Shown: in pieces, positions 1 to 5,885 of the stretch
Position numbering within the stretch: position 1 is the first letter of the stretch
How the letters are laid out: the number at the start of each line of letters is the position of its first letter
DNA from: Gemmataceae bacterium
Lineage (GTDB): Bacteria; Planctomycetota; Planctomycetia; Gemmatales; Gemmataceae
Direction of reading: 5' to 3'
NCBI GenBank assembly: GCA_947474875.1
Contig: CANJKY010000189.1
Span: forward strand, 1-6,958
DNA: 6,958 nt
The notes under the pieces: model-generated
Database searches by the model: none
Seen by the model: only the letters and a program-made list of their open reading frames with translations
What the model was told of the DNA's origin: nothing
Position numbers and translations under genes: made by a program

Positions 1-350
1 TGGACCTCGACCTCCACCCCGGCCGCCGCCAGTAGCCGGCGGATGTACCAGTCGCACCCGGCCGAGGTGACGACCACCTCCCACCCCGCCGCCCGCAGTT
101 CCCCCACCGCCGCCTGCAGGGCCGGGTCGAGTTCCATCCGGTCCACCACCGCCAGCACCTCCGCCTCCGTCTTACGGATCGACGCGAAGTACCGCCGCAG
201 CGCCTCGTAGTGGGTGATCGCCCCGGTCCGGTACTCGGCCCAGTGGTCCGGCGTGCCGGGCGGCACCAGTTCCTCGACCGCCAGCTTGTAGAAGTCGTGG
301 CGAGTCATCGTGCCGTCAAAGTCGCTGATCAGAACCTTGGTCGGGGTCAT
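1..350 (-). CDS. HAD-superfamily phosphatase, MtnX/SerB-like (C-terminus beyond the left edge)
   Basis: Only the first 116 residues are in the window; the gene runs off the left edge. The N-terminus holds HAD motif I, DFDGT at residues 10-14, with Asp10 the expected nucleophile and Asp12 the general acid/base. DFYKL follows at 19-23 where the small helical cap begins. Motif II lies at about 93-98 (VVTSAG, Ser96), followed by CDWYIRRLL, which resembles the 'SGGxDxYI' stretch of MtnX-like and phosphoserine-phosphatase-like HAD-IB enzymes. Motif III and the metal-binding acidic motif would be outside the window. The family hydrolyses small phosphomonoesters in the cytoplasm; the substrate here cannot be read. 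The ATG at 350 overlaps the transporter stop as ATGA, and GGAGGAG lies 8 bases upstream, so translation is probably coupled. No other methionine-salvage gene is visible, so calling it MtnX itself would be premature. Confidence 0.8.
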   Translation of the reverse strand, partial: MTPTKVLISDFDGTMTRHDFYKLAVEELVPPGTPDHWAEYRTGAITHYEALRRYFASIRKTEAEVLAVVDRMELDPALQAAVGELRAAGWEVVVTSAGCDWYIRRLLAAAGVEVEV

Positions 351-1234
351 CGGTTCGACTCCTCCGGGACGGCGGCCGATCGCGGGGCCGGGGCGACCGC
401 GGGCCGGGCGAACCGGCGGGCGGCGAACAGCAGCACGACCAGGCCGGCCATCGTCGAGACGAGGAGCATGACCACCACGCCGGGCTCGTCCGAATAGTTC
501 TGTGTGGCGATGAGCAGCGCCGCCGCCACGTTCCGCTGCCCGGTGCCCAGGCCGAGGACGGAGCGGGTGCCCGGGGCCGGGCCGCCCAGCGCGTAGCCCG
601 CCGCGAGCGAGATGGCCACGAACGCGACGGCCACCGCGACCGCCCCGCTCCCGAACGTGCCGAGCATGGCCCGGAAGTTCAGACCGATCAGCAGGGCGAC
701 GGCCGCAACCATGCTCACGTTCGACACCAGCCCGAACCCGGGTCGCAGCCGCGCCGCCCACCTCTCGGTCCGTGCCCGGAGGACCATCCCGGCCGCGAGC
801 GGCAGGAGCATGGTGAACAGCAGCGGCCGCAGGAGCGGCCACGGGTCGGGCGACAGCCCCGGGATCATGAGCGGCAGTACGGCCGGCATGAACACTACGC
901 TTCCGACCATGAGCAGCAGCATCAGCCCGACGGAGAACGCGACGTCGCCCTTCGCCACTTCGGCGAGTTTGGGCAGGAACGGAGCGCCGGCCGCCCCGCC
1001 GAGCAGCAGCAGGCCGATCGCGTACGGCCGGTCGAGCGGGAACACCACGGTCAGCCCGTAGGCCACCGCCGGCGCGAGGGCGAAGTTCGCCAGCACGGCG
1101 ACCAGCACTAGCCGGCCGCGCCGGAGCGGAGCGACGATGTCACGCACGCCCAGTCCCAGTCCCGCCGCGACCATGCAGGTCACGACGAAGACGAGGACCG
1201 CGAGTTTCGACACGCCCTCCAGGAACGCCCCCAC
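347..1234 (-). CDS. Bile acid:sodium symporter (BASS) family transporter, divergent subgroup
   Basis: This is a 295-residue, very hydrophobic inner-membrane protein, close to the usual BASS length of about 300. Probable membrane segments lie near residues 8-29, 41-62, 70-90, 98-124, 134-153, 168-188, 196-216, 230-246 and 252-272. Family-like stretches are LLLLGGAAGAPFLPKLAEVA at 75-94, followed by KGDVAFSVGL (95-104), and GTGQRNVAAALLIA at 230-243. BASS proteins carry organic anions, usually with sodium. The canonical 'SNxxT' pattern of the first discontinuous helix is not recognisable; GAPFLPKL stands there instead, so sodium coupling and substrate are uncertain. The C-terminal tail (about 273-295) is Ala/Pro-rich and probably cytoplasmic. 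The start is a GTG preceded by GAGGGGGG. It begins 15 bases after the DUF2254 stop and overlaps the HAD gene by 4 bases, so it is mid-operon. An ACR3-like role is less likely given the motifs. Confidence 0.8.
   Translation of the reverse strand: MGAFLEGVSKLAVLVFVVTCMVAAGLGLGVRDIVAPLRRGRLVLVAVLANFALAPAVAYGLTVVFPLDRPYAIGLLLLGGAAGAPFLPKLAEVAKGDVAFSVGLMLLLMVGSVVFMPAVLPLMIPGLSPDPWPLLRPLLFTMLLPLAAGMVLRARTERWAARLRPGFGLVSNVSMVAAVALLIGLNFRAMLGTFGSGAVAVAVAFVAISLAAGYALGGPAPGTRSVLGLGTGQRNVAAALLIATQNYSDEPGVVVMLLVSTMAGLVVLLFAARRFARPAVAPAPRSAAVPEESNR
359..365 (-). promoter_or_regulatory. Shine-Dalgarno site of the HAD phosphatase gene
   Basis: GGAGGAG on the minus strand ends 8 bases before the ATG at 350. 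It lies inside the last codons of the transporter gene. Together with the 4-base ATGA overlap (347-350) it supports this ATG as the start and suggests translational coupling. Confidence 0.7.
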
Positions 1235-1238
1235 GTCA

Positions 1239-1246
1239 CCCCCCTC
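1239..1246 (-). promoter_or_regulatory. Shine-Dalgarno site deciding the GTG start of the BASS transporter
   Basis: GAGGGGGG on the minus strand lies in the 15-base gap after the DUF2254 stop. Its AGG core is 8 bases before the GTG at 1234. No in-frame ATG lies nearer, which supports the GTG start. Confidence 0.6.
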
Positions 1247-1249
1247 GTG

Positions 1250-2521
1250 TCACGACTCCGACCCGCCGACACCCTGGGCGTCCGCCACCCCGGCCCGCTG
1301 GCGGTCCTCCTCGTTCGGGAACCCCCGCTCGACGGCCGTGCCCAACAGGGCGAGTTCCTTCTCCAACGGCGGCCGGCGGGCCTCAGGTAACTCCCGGATC
1401 AGGTGCATCAGCATGGCCCTCAGCCGGCGGTAGACCTGAAGGCTCCCCTGCCCGTAGTGGCGGATCTCGGTCACCGCCAGCGTCACATAATCGGGCCAGT
1501 CCGGCGTCCCGTAGACGACCCGGGGGTTGCCGTCCGCGTCGCGCGCCACCCCCTCGTCGAGGCGGCGCTTCCCAAGGCACAAGAGGAGGTGGTCGATCTG
1601 ATCCAGGACCAGGACCGCCGTCGTCGGATCGTTGATCGCCGGCGAGAGCGCCTTGTTGGCGATGTCCACGAGGATGCGGAAGGCGAACCGCGGATCCTGC
1701 GTGAGGGTCCGTTCGGTCCCGACCGCCACGCACCCCCGCAGGGCGCTCTCTGAGAACCGCCGCGTACCACCGTACACCCGGACCAGCGGGTCGCCGCGGG
1801 CGACGGAATCCCCCACCTGCGGGACGAGTTCGACGACGGCGCCGGCGTCGCGGGCGACCCGGGCCAGGTGCCCGGCGCTGAACGCCATCACCACGCCGGA
1901 CCCGGTGGCGACCTCTACGACCGCGGTCGGCGTAGGTGGGAGTTCTCTGGTCGTGGCCTCCTCCCCTCGCGTCGGGTCGTAGACGACCGGGTACACCTGC
2001 TCGATCACCTCCCGCCCGTGGGCGGCGACGAGCAGCGTCAGTGATCCCGGCCGCAGGCCCACCGAGAGCCGCTGGACGAACAGGAAGAACACGACGATGC
2101 ACAGCAGGTTCAGCAGGACCGCCACGCTGACGTGCAGATCGGGCACCCTCTCCTCCACCCGGCCCAAAGCCGCCAGCGTGTAGGTGTAGGTGAACGTGAG
2201 GGTGCCCAGAGCGACCTTCACCCCGGGCTTGGCGAGCACCAGGGCGATGACCCGCGGGGTCAGTTGCCCGCTCGCCAGTTGCACCACGATCAGCGTCGCC
2301 GAGAGGACGAACACGATGAACGTCAGCATGGACCCGGCGAGCGTGCCGAGCACCGCCCGGGCGCCGTCCGGGGTGTACCGGAACACCGCCCACCCGGTCG
2401 CGCGGTCGAGCCACAGGACGGCCGGCGCGCAGGCCAGCGCCGCGGCCAGCGACAGCGCCGCCCAGAGCACCAGCGAGGTGCCGGCCCAGTGCCACAGCCG
2501 GTAGCGCTGCTCCCAGGTCAC
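1250..2521 (-). CDS. DUF2254 family membrane protein
   Basis: With the GTG start at 2521 the protein has 423 residues, in the usual range for DUF2254. Four membrane segments are evident at about 13-38, 57-82, 103-121 and 131-153. A soluble C-terminal portion of about 270 residues follows. It contains the family's best-conserved region: RTLTQDPRFAFRILVDIA at 271-288 and the hallmark ALSPAINDPTTA at 291-302. The second helix ends in the polar stretch QLASGQLTPRVI (81-92), which is also typical. The biochemical function of the family is not established, and no catalytic residues can be named. The in-frame ATG at 2653 would add 44 low-complexity residues and run deep into the phosphorylase gene. 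The GTG begins 4 bases after the phosphorylase stop with GGAG 7 bases upstream, so I chose it. The downstream transporter starts 15 bases after its stop. Joint transcription with the phosphorylase is very likely, but a functional link is only inferred. Confidence 0.85.
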   Translation of the reverse strand: MTWEQRYRLWHWAGTSLVLWAALSLAAALACAPAVLWLDRATGWAVFRYTPDGARAVLGTLAGSMLTFIVFVLSATLIVVQLASGQLTPRVIALVLAKPGVKVALGTLTFTYTYTLAALGRVEERVPDLHVSVAVLLNLLCIVVFFLFVQRLSVGLRPGSLTLLVAAHGREVIEQVYPVVYDPTRGEEATTRELPPTPTAVVEVATGSGVVMAFSAGHLARVARDAGAVVELVPQVGDSVARGDPLVRVYGGTRRFSESALRGCVAVGTERTLTQDPRFAFRILVDIANKALSPAINDPTTAVLVLDQIDHLLLCLGKRRLDEGVARDADGNPRVVYGTPDWPDYVTLAVTEIRHYGQGSLQVYRRLRAMLMHLIRELPEARRPPLEKELALLGTAVERGFPNEEDRQRAGVADAQGVGGSES

Positions 2522-2525
2522 GAGG

Positions 2526-5042
2526 TCACTCCACGGGGCACGGCTTCGCCCCCCAGATGTCCGCCGCGTACTCGGCGATCGTCCGGTCGCTGGAAAACTT
2601 CCCGGATCGGGCGACGTTGTGGACCGCCTTCGCCGCCCAGGCTGCCCGGTCACCGTACACCACCGCCACCTTCTCCAGCGTCTGCACGTATGCCGTCAGG
2701 TCGGCCAGGTGCATGTAGTAGTCACCTTTGGTGAGCAGCGTCTCCCGGATCGGCTCGAACGCGCCCGGGTCGTCCTGGCAGAAATGGTTGCCGAAGATCA
2801 GGTCCAGGGCGGCCCGGGTCTCCGGCTCGTTGTCGTAGTGCCAGCCCGGGCTGTACCCCCTGCGGCCGCTCAGCACCTGGTCGGCGGTCAGCCCGAACAT
2901 GAAGCAGTTCTCCTCGCCGGCCTCCTCGGCGATCTCGATGTTCGCCCCGTCGCGGGTGCCGACGGTCAGCGCCCCGTTCATCATGAACTTCATGTTGCTG
3001 GTGCCACTCGCCTCGTACCCGGCGGTCGAGATCTGCTCGGACACGTCCGCCGCCGGGATCAGTTGTTCGGCCAGCGTGCACGAGTAGTTCGGGAGGAACT
3101 CGACGCGAAGCTTTCCCCGGATCGCCGGGTCGGCGTTCACCACCCGGCCGATGCCGGTGATGAGGCGGATGATGACCTTCGCCAGGTGGTACGCCGGGGC
3201 CGCCTTGCCGGCGAACAGCACCGTCCGCTGGGGGACGTCCAGCTTCGGGTTCGCCCGTAGCCGGTTGTACCAGACCACGCACTGGATGGCGTTCAGGAGT
3301 TGCCGCTTGTACTCGTGGATCCGCTTGATCTGCACGTCGAACAGGGTGTCGGGGTCGAGGTCGATCCCGGCGGTCGCCTTGATCCAGTCCACGACCCTCG
3401 CCTTCGCCCCGCGCTTGGCGGCCAGGAACTTCTGTCGGAACCCGGCGTCCGTCGCCAGGGGGTCGGCTTTCTTCAACTGCGACAGGTCCGTGACCCAGCC
3501 GTCGCCGATCGACTCGGTGAGCAGCTTGGCCAGGTCGGGGTTCGCCAGCAGCAGCCACCGCCGCGGGGTGACGCCGTTCGTCTTGTTGTTGAACCGGTCC
3601 GGGAACAGGTCGGCGAAGTCCGGCACCGTCTTCGTGCGGAGCAGGTCGGAGTGGATGGCCGCGACCCCGTTGGTGCTGTGCGTGCCGACGATGGCCAGGT
3701 TCGCCATCCGCACCTTGCGGGTGTCCCCCTCTTCGATCAGGCTGACGCGGGCCAGCCGGTCGTCGCCCCCGGGGTGTTTCGCCTTCACGTCGTCGAGGAA
3801 CCGCCGGTTGATCTCGTACACGATCTCCAGGTGCCGTGGGAGCAGCGCCTCGAACAGCTCGACCGGCCACTTCTCCAGCGCCTCGGGCAGGAGCGTGTGG
3901 TTCGTGTACGCCAGCGTGCGGACGGTCAGGTCCCACGCCTGGTCCCAGCCGAGCGTCGCCTCGTCCAGCAGGATGCGCATCAGTTCGGGGACGGCCATCG
4001 CCGGGTGGGTGTCGTTCAGCTGGACGGCCACCTTGTCCGGCAGCGCGGCCCAGTCGTTCCCGCGGCGGCGGAAGCGGGCGACGACGTCCGCCAGCGAGCA
4101 GCGGACGAGGAAGTACTCCTGGAGGAACCGCAGCGACCGGCCGCGGGGCGTCGAGTCGTCCGGGTAGAGCACCCGGGTGAGCGATTCCGCCAGGATCTGG
4201 TCGGACACGGCCCCGAAGAAGTCGCCGCCGCTGAACTGCCCGAAGTCGAAGGTGGCCGGGGTGCCAGCCTTCCACAGCCGCAGGGTGTTGATCGTCCGCC
4301 CCCCGTACCCGACCACCGGCCGGTCGTACGGGATGCCGACCATCTCCATCCGCTGGCCGCGGTGGACCGCGATCTCCCCGTTCCGCATGTGGAAGGATGT
4401 GGCCAGCGGCACGGTCACCGTCTCCGCCGGCCGCGCCACCTCCCACGGGTCGGCCCGGGACAGCCACGGGTCCGGGCGCTCGACCTGCCGGCCGTCGACG
4501 ATGTCCTGGCGGAAGATGCCGTAGTCGTACCGCAGCCCGTACCCGACGGCCGGGATCTGGAGGGTTGCCAGCGAGTCGATGAAGCAGGCGGCCAGCCGGC
4601 CCAGCCCGCCGTTGCCCAGGCCGGCGTCCGGCTCCGCTTCCACCACCTGCTTCCAGTCCTGCCGCGGGTCGGACTGGAGATCCTCACAGACGAACTGCTC
4701 CACCCCCAGGTTGGCGATGTTGTTGAGCATCGACCGGCCGATCAGGAACTCCATCGACAGGTAGTACACCTGTTTGGGGTTCACCCGGTCGTAGGTGTCG
4801 GCGGTCTTGATCCACCGCTGGGTGAGCAGGTCCCGCAGGGTGCGGGCGACCGCCTCGAACCGCTCCCGCTGGGTGGCCGCCGCCATCGGCACCACGTGAT
4901 CGAACACCACGTGCCGGTCGTAGTAGTCGCGGTCGGGGAACTTGAACCCGTCGCACTCGTACCGGGCGAGCAGATCCTGCTTCGCGTCGGCTTTGGGGGC
5001 GGCTTTGGGGGCCGCCTTCGGGGCGGTCTTCCGGCTGGCCAT
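2526..5042 (-). CDS. glgP: Glycogen/maltodextrin phosphorylase
   Basis: This complete 838-residue protein belongs to glycosyltransferase family 35. It cleaves alpha-1,4-glucan ends with phosphate, giving glucose-1-phosphate, in the cytoplasm. Conserved blocks occur in order: YYLSMEFLIGRSM at 93-105, GNGGLGRLAACFIDSLATL at 143-161, QLNDTHPAMAVPEL at 341-354, YTNHTLLPEALEKWP at 379-393, NNKTNGVTPRRWL at 485-497, QIKRIHEYKRQLLN at 571-584, and the PLP-site region EASGTSNMKFMMNG at 677-690. Lys685 is the expected pyridoxal-phosphate lysine. Length and motif order are normal and the frame is unbroken. The N-terminus carries an extra Lys/Ala/Pro tail (residues about 4-21). The ATG at 5042 has GGAG 7 bases upstream and lies 33 bases after the LOG stop. 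The DUF2254 gene follows 4 bases after its own stop. Sequence alone does not separate glycogen from maltodextrin preference, and the mammalian-type regulatory phosphorylation context is not evident. Confidence 0.96.
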   Translation of the reverse strand: MASRKTAPKAAPKAAPKADAKQDLLARYECDGFKFPDRDYYDRHVVFDHVVPMAAATQRERFEAVARTLRDLLTQRWIKTADTYDRVNPKQVYYLSMEFLIGRSMLNNIANLGVEQFVCEDLQSDPRQDWKQVVEAEPDAGLGNGGLGRLAACFIDSLATLQIPAVGYGLRYDYGIFRQDIVDGRQVERPDPWLSRADPWEVARPAETVTVPLATSFHMRNGEIAVHRGQRMEMVGIPYDRPVVGYGGRTINTLRLWKAGTPATFDFGQFSGGDFFGAVSDQILAESLTRVLYPDDSTPRGRSLRFLQEYFLVRCSLADVVARFRRRGNDWAALPDKVAVQLNDTHPAMAVPELMRILLDEATLGWDQAWDLTVRTLAYTNHTLLPEALEKWPVELFEALLPRHLEIVYEINRRFLDDVKAKHPGGDDRLARVSLIEEGDTRKVRMANLAIVGTHSTNGVAAIHSDLLRTKTVPDFADLFPDRFNNKTNGVTPRRWLLLANPDLAKLLTESIGDGWVTDLSQLKKADPLATDAGFRQKFLAAKRGAKARVVDWIKATAGIDLDPDTLFDVQIKRIHEYKRQLLNAIQCVVWYNRLRANPKLDVPQRTVLFAGKAAPAYHLAKVIIRLITGIGRVVNADPAIRGKLRVEFLPNYSCTLAEQLIPAADVSEQISTAGYEASGTSNMKFMMNGALTVGTRDGANIEIAEEAGEENCFMFGLTADQVLSGRRGYSPGWHYDNEPETRAALDLIFGNHFCQDDPGAFEPIRETLLTKGDYYMHLADLTAYVQTLEKVAVVYGDRAAWAAKAVHNVARSGKFSSDRTIAEYAADIWGAKPCPVE
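2529..2532 (-). promoter_or_regulatory. Shine-Dalgarno site deciding the GTG start of the DUF2254 gene
   Basis: GGAG on the minus strand sits 7 bases before the GTG at 2521. It overlaps the last sense codons of the phosphorylase (GTG GAG TGA). The arrangement matches the 7-8 base spacing seen at the other genes here and favours this start over the ATG at 2653. Confidence 0.65.
4989..5024 (-). repeat. Three 12-base tandem repeats encoding APKA in the phosphorylase N-terminus
   Basis: Residues 7-18 of the phosphorylase are APKA three times. On the minus strand the second and third units are identical (GCCCCCAAAGCC). The first is GCCCCGAAGGCG, which differs at three third-codon positions, all synonymous. 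The peptide is basic and probably disordered, and it precedes the catalytic fold. Copy number could vary between strains. Confidence 0.85.
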
Positions 5043-5049
5043 GACGAGT

Positions 5050-5053
5050 CTCC
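5050..5053 (-). promoter_or_regulatory. Shine-Dalgarno site of the phosphorylase gene
   Basis: GGAG on the minus strand lies 7 bases before the ATG at 5042, within the 33-base gap after the LOG gene. It supports this start, which includes the basic tail in the protein. No terminator-like structure is visible in the gap. Confidence 0.65.
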
Positions 5054-5075
5054 GGGGCGGTGCGTGGTCGGGGCG

Positions 5076-5798
5076 TCAGTGCTGCCGGGCCGCCCACCGG
5101 GAGTGGTGCTCGCGGATCGCGGCGACGATCGCCGGCCCGTTCGGCAGCACCTGCGGGATGGTCAGATCCTCGGGGCTGATCAGCGGAATGTCCGGCTTGA
5201 GCATCACCGCCCTCGTCCAGTCGAGCAGCCCGTCCCAGAAGTGCCCGGCCAGGATCAGCGGGGTGTCCCGCAGGTGTCGCACCTGGAGGAGTTGCCAGAC
5301 CATCAGCGTTTCGAGCACCGTCCCGATCCCGCCGGGGGTGACGATGAACGCGTCGGACACGAGTACGAAGTGGTGCAGCCGGGTGAAGAACGTCTTGTGC
5401 TCGAACGCCTCGGTCACGAACGCGTTCACCTCCTGCTCGAACGGCAACTCGACCCGGATGCCGACCGACTTCTGCCGCGTGCCGTCCGGGTCGGCCAGCT
5501 TCGCCCCCTCGTTCGCCGCCTGCATCAGCCCCGGGCCGCCGCCGGTGACGACGTCGCACCCGAGCCGGGTGAGTTCGGCGGCCACGTCCCGCACGGCCCC
5601 GTACACCCAGTGGTCCGGGGTCACCCGGGCCGACCCGAAGATGGTCACCCGGTACCGCTCCCGTTTCGTCGGCCTGAGCCGGGTCAGGCTGTTCACCGTG
5701 TCCCACAGCCCGAACAGCGACTTCGTCAGGATGTCGAGGGCGGCGCGCTCGTCCGACAACGGGACGAGCGAGTCACCGGCAGCGGGGGCATCACCCAT
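5076..5798 (-). CDS. LOG family (TIGR00730-type) nucleotide phosphoribohydrolase homologue
   Basis: This 240-residue Rossmann-like protein has the two signatures of the LOG family, formerly mislabelled 'lysine decarboxylase'. They are TGGGPGLMQAAN at 85-96 and PGGIGTVLE at 155-163. The usual first strand VTIFGSARV is at 51-59. Characterised relatives hydrolyse nucleoside 5'-monophosphates, including cytokinin nucleotides, to free base and ribose-5-phosphate in the cytoplasm. Glu163 of PGGxGTxxE is one expected catalytic residue. Arg140 in KTFFTRLHHF (135-144) probably matches the conserved Arg of the family's 'RK' pair, but the following residue here is Leu. The N-terminal 45 or so residues are an extension before the core, as in longer members. 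The ATG at 5798 has GGGAG 7 bases upstream. The gene lies between phosphoketolase and glycogen phosphorylase, 33 bases before the latter. The family is secure; the substrate is not. Confidence 0.88.
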   Translation of the reverse strand: MGDAPAAGDSLVPLSDERAALDILTKSLFGLWDTVNSLTRLRPTKRERYRVTIFGSARVTPDHWVYGAVRDVAAELTRLGCDVVTGGGPGLMQAANEGAKLADPDGTRQKSVGIRVELPFEQEVNAFVTEAFEHKTFFTRLHHFVLVSDAFIVTPGGIGTVLETLMVWQLLQVRHLRDTPLILAGHFWDGLLDWTRAVMLKPDIPLISPEDLTIPQVLPNGPAIVAAIREHHSRWAARQH

Positions 5799-5805
5799 GG
5801 GGCCA

Positions 5806-5810
5806 CTCCC
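5806..5810 (-). promoter_or_regulatory. Shine-Dalgarno site of the LOG-family gene
   Basis: GGGAG on the minus strand lies 7 bases before the ATG at 5798. It sits 23 bases beyond the foot of the intergenic hairpin, so the hairpin as drawn leaves the ribosome site unpaired. Confidence 0.65.
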
Positions 5811-5833
5811 GGTCAGGGGTCATCGGGTCGGAT

Positions 5834-5883
5834 CGCTGCGCCGCACGCGGCGTGGGAAGCAGGATGCCGCGTGCGACGCAGCG
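5834..5883 (-). terminator. Strong intergenic hairpin after phosphoketolase; possible terminator or RNA processing/stability element
   Basis: On the minus strand, CGCTGCGTCGCACGCGGC (5883-5866) pairs with GCCGCGTGCGGCGCAGCG (5851-5834). This gives an 18-bp, very G+C-rich stem around a 14-base loop (5852-5865). The only non-Watson-Crick position is 5876/5841. It is a U-G wobble in the minus-strand transcript but would be an A-C mismatch in a plus-strand transcript, which points to an RNA role on the coding strand. The foot lies 2 bases after the phosphoketolase stop and 35 bases before the LOG start. No U-run follows, so it is not a classical intrinsic terminator. It could act with weak or factor-assisted termination, or protect the upstream mRNA end. 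The structure is seen directly; the function is inferred. Confidence 0.6.
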
Positions 5884-5885
5884 GC

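Noticed and set aside
2132..2734. Plus-strand frames over the DUF2254 and transporter genes as possible antisense proteins
   Set aside because: They are compositionally biased complements of real genes with no recognisable domain or credible start signal.
2722..4467. A 581-codon minus-strand frame inside the phosphorylase gene
   Set aside because: It is a shifted frame of a gene with clear full-length homology. Its translation is Arg/Gly/Pro-rich low complexity.
5791..5823. A 10-codon mini-ORF (MTPDREWPHG) after the hairpin that overlaps the LOG start, like a leader peptide
   Set aside because: It has no Shine-Dalgarno site, no run of regulatory codons and no alternative stem pairing with it that I can see. 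Chance is enough to explain it unless relatives conserve it.
5834..5883. The hairpin as a transposon end, attachment site or CRISPR unit
   Set aside because: There is one copy in the window, no transposase or integrase, no flanking duplication and no repeat-spacer pattern.
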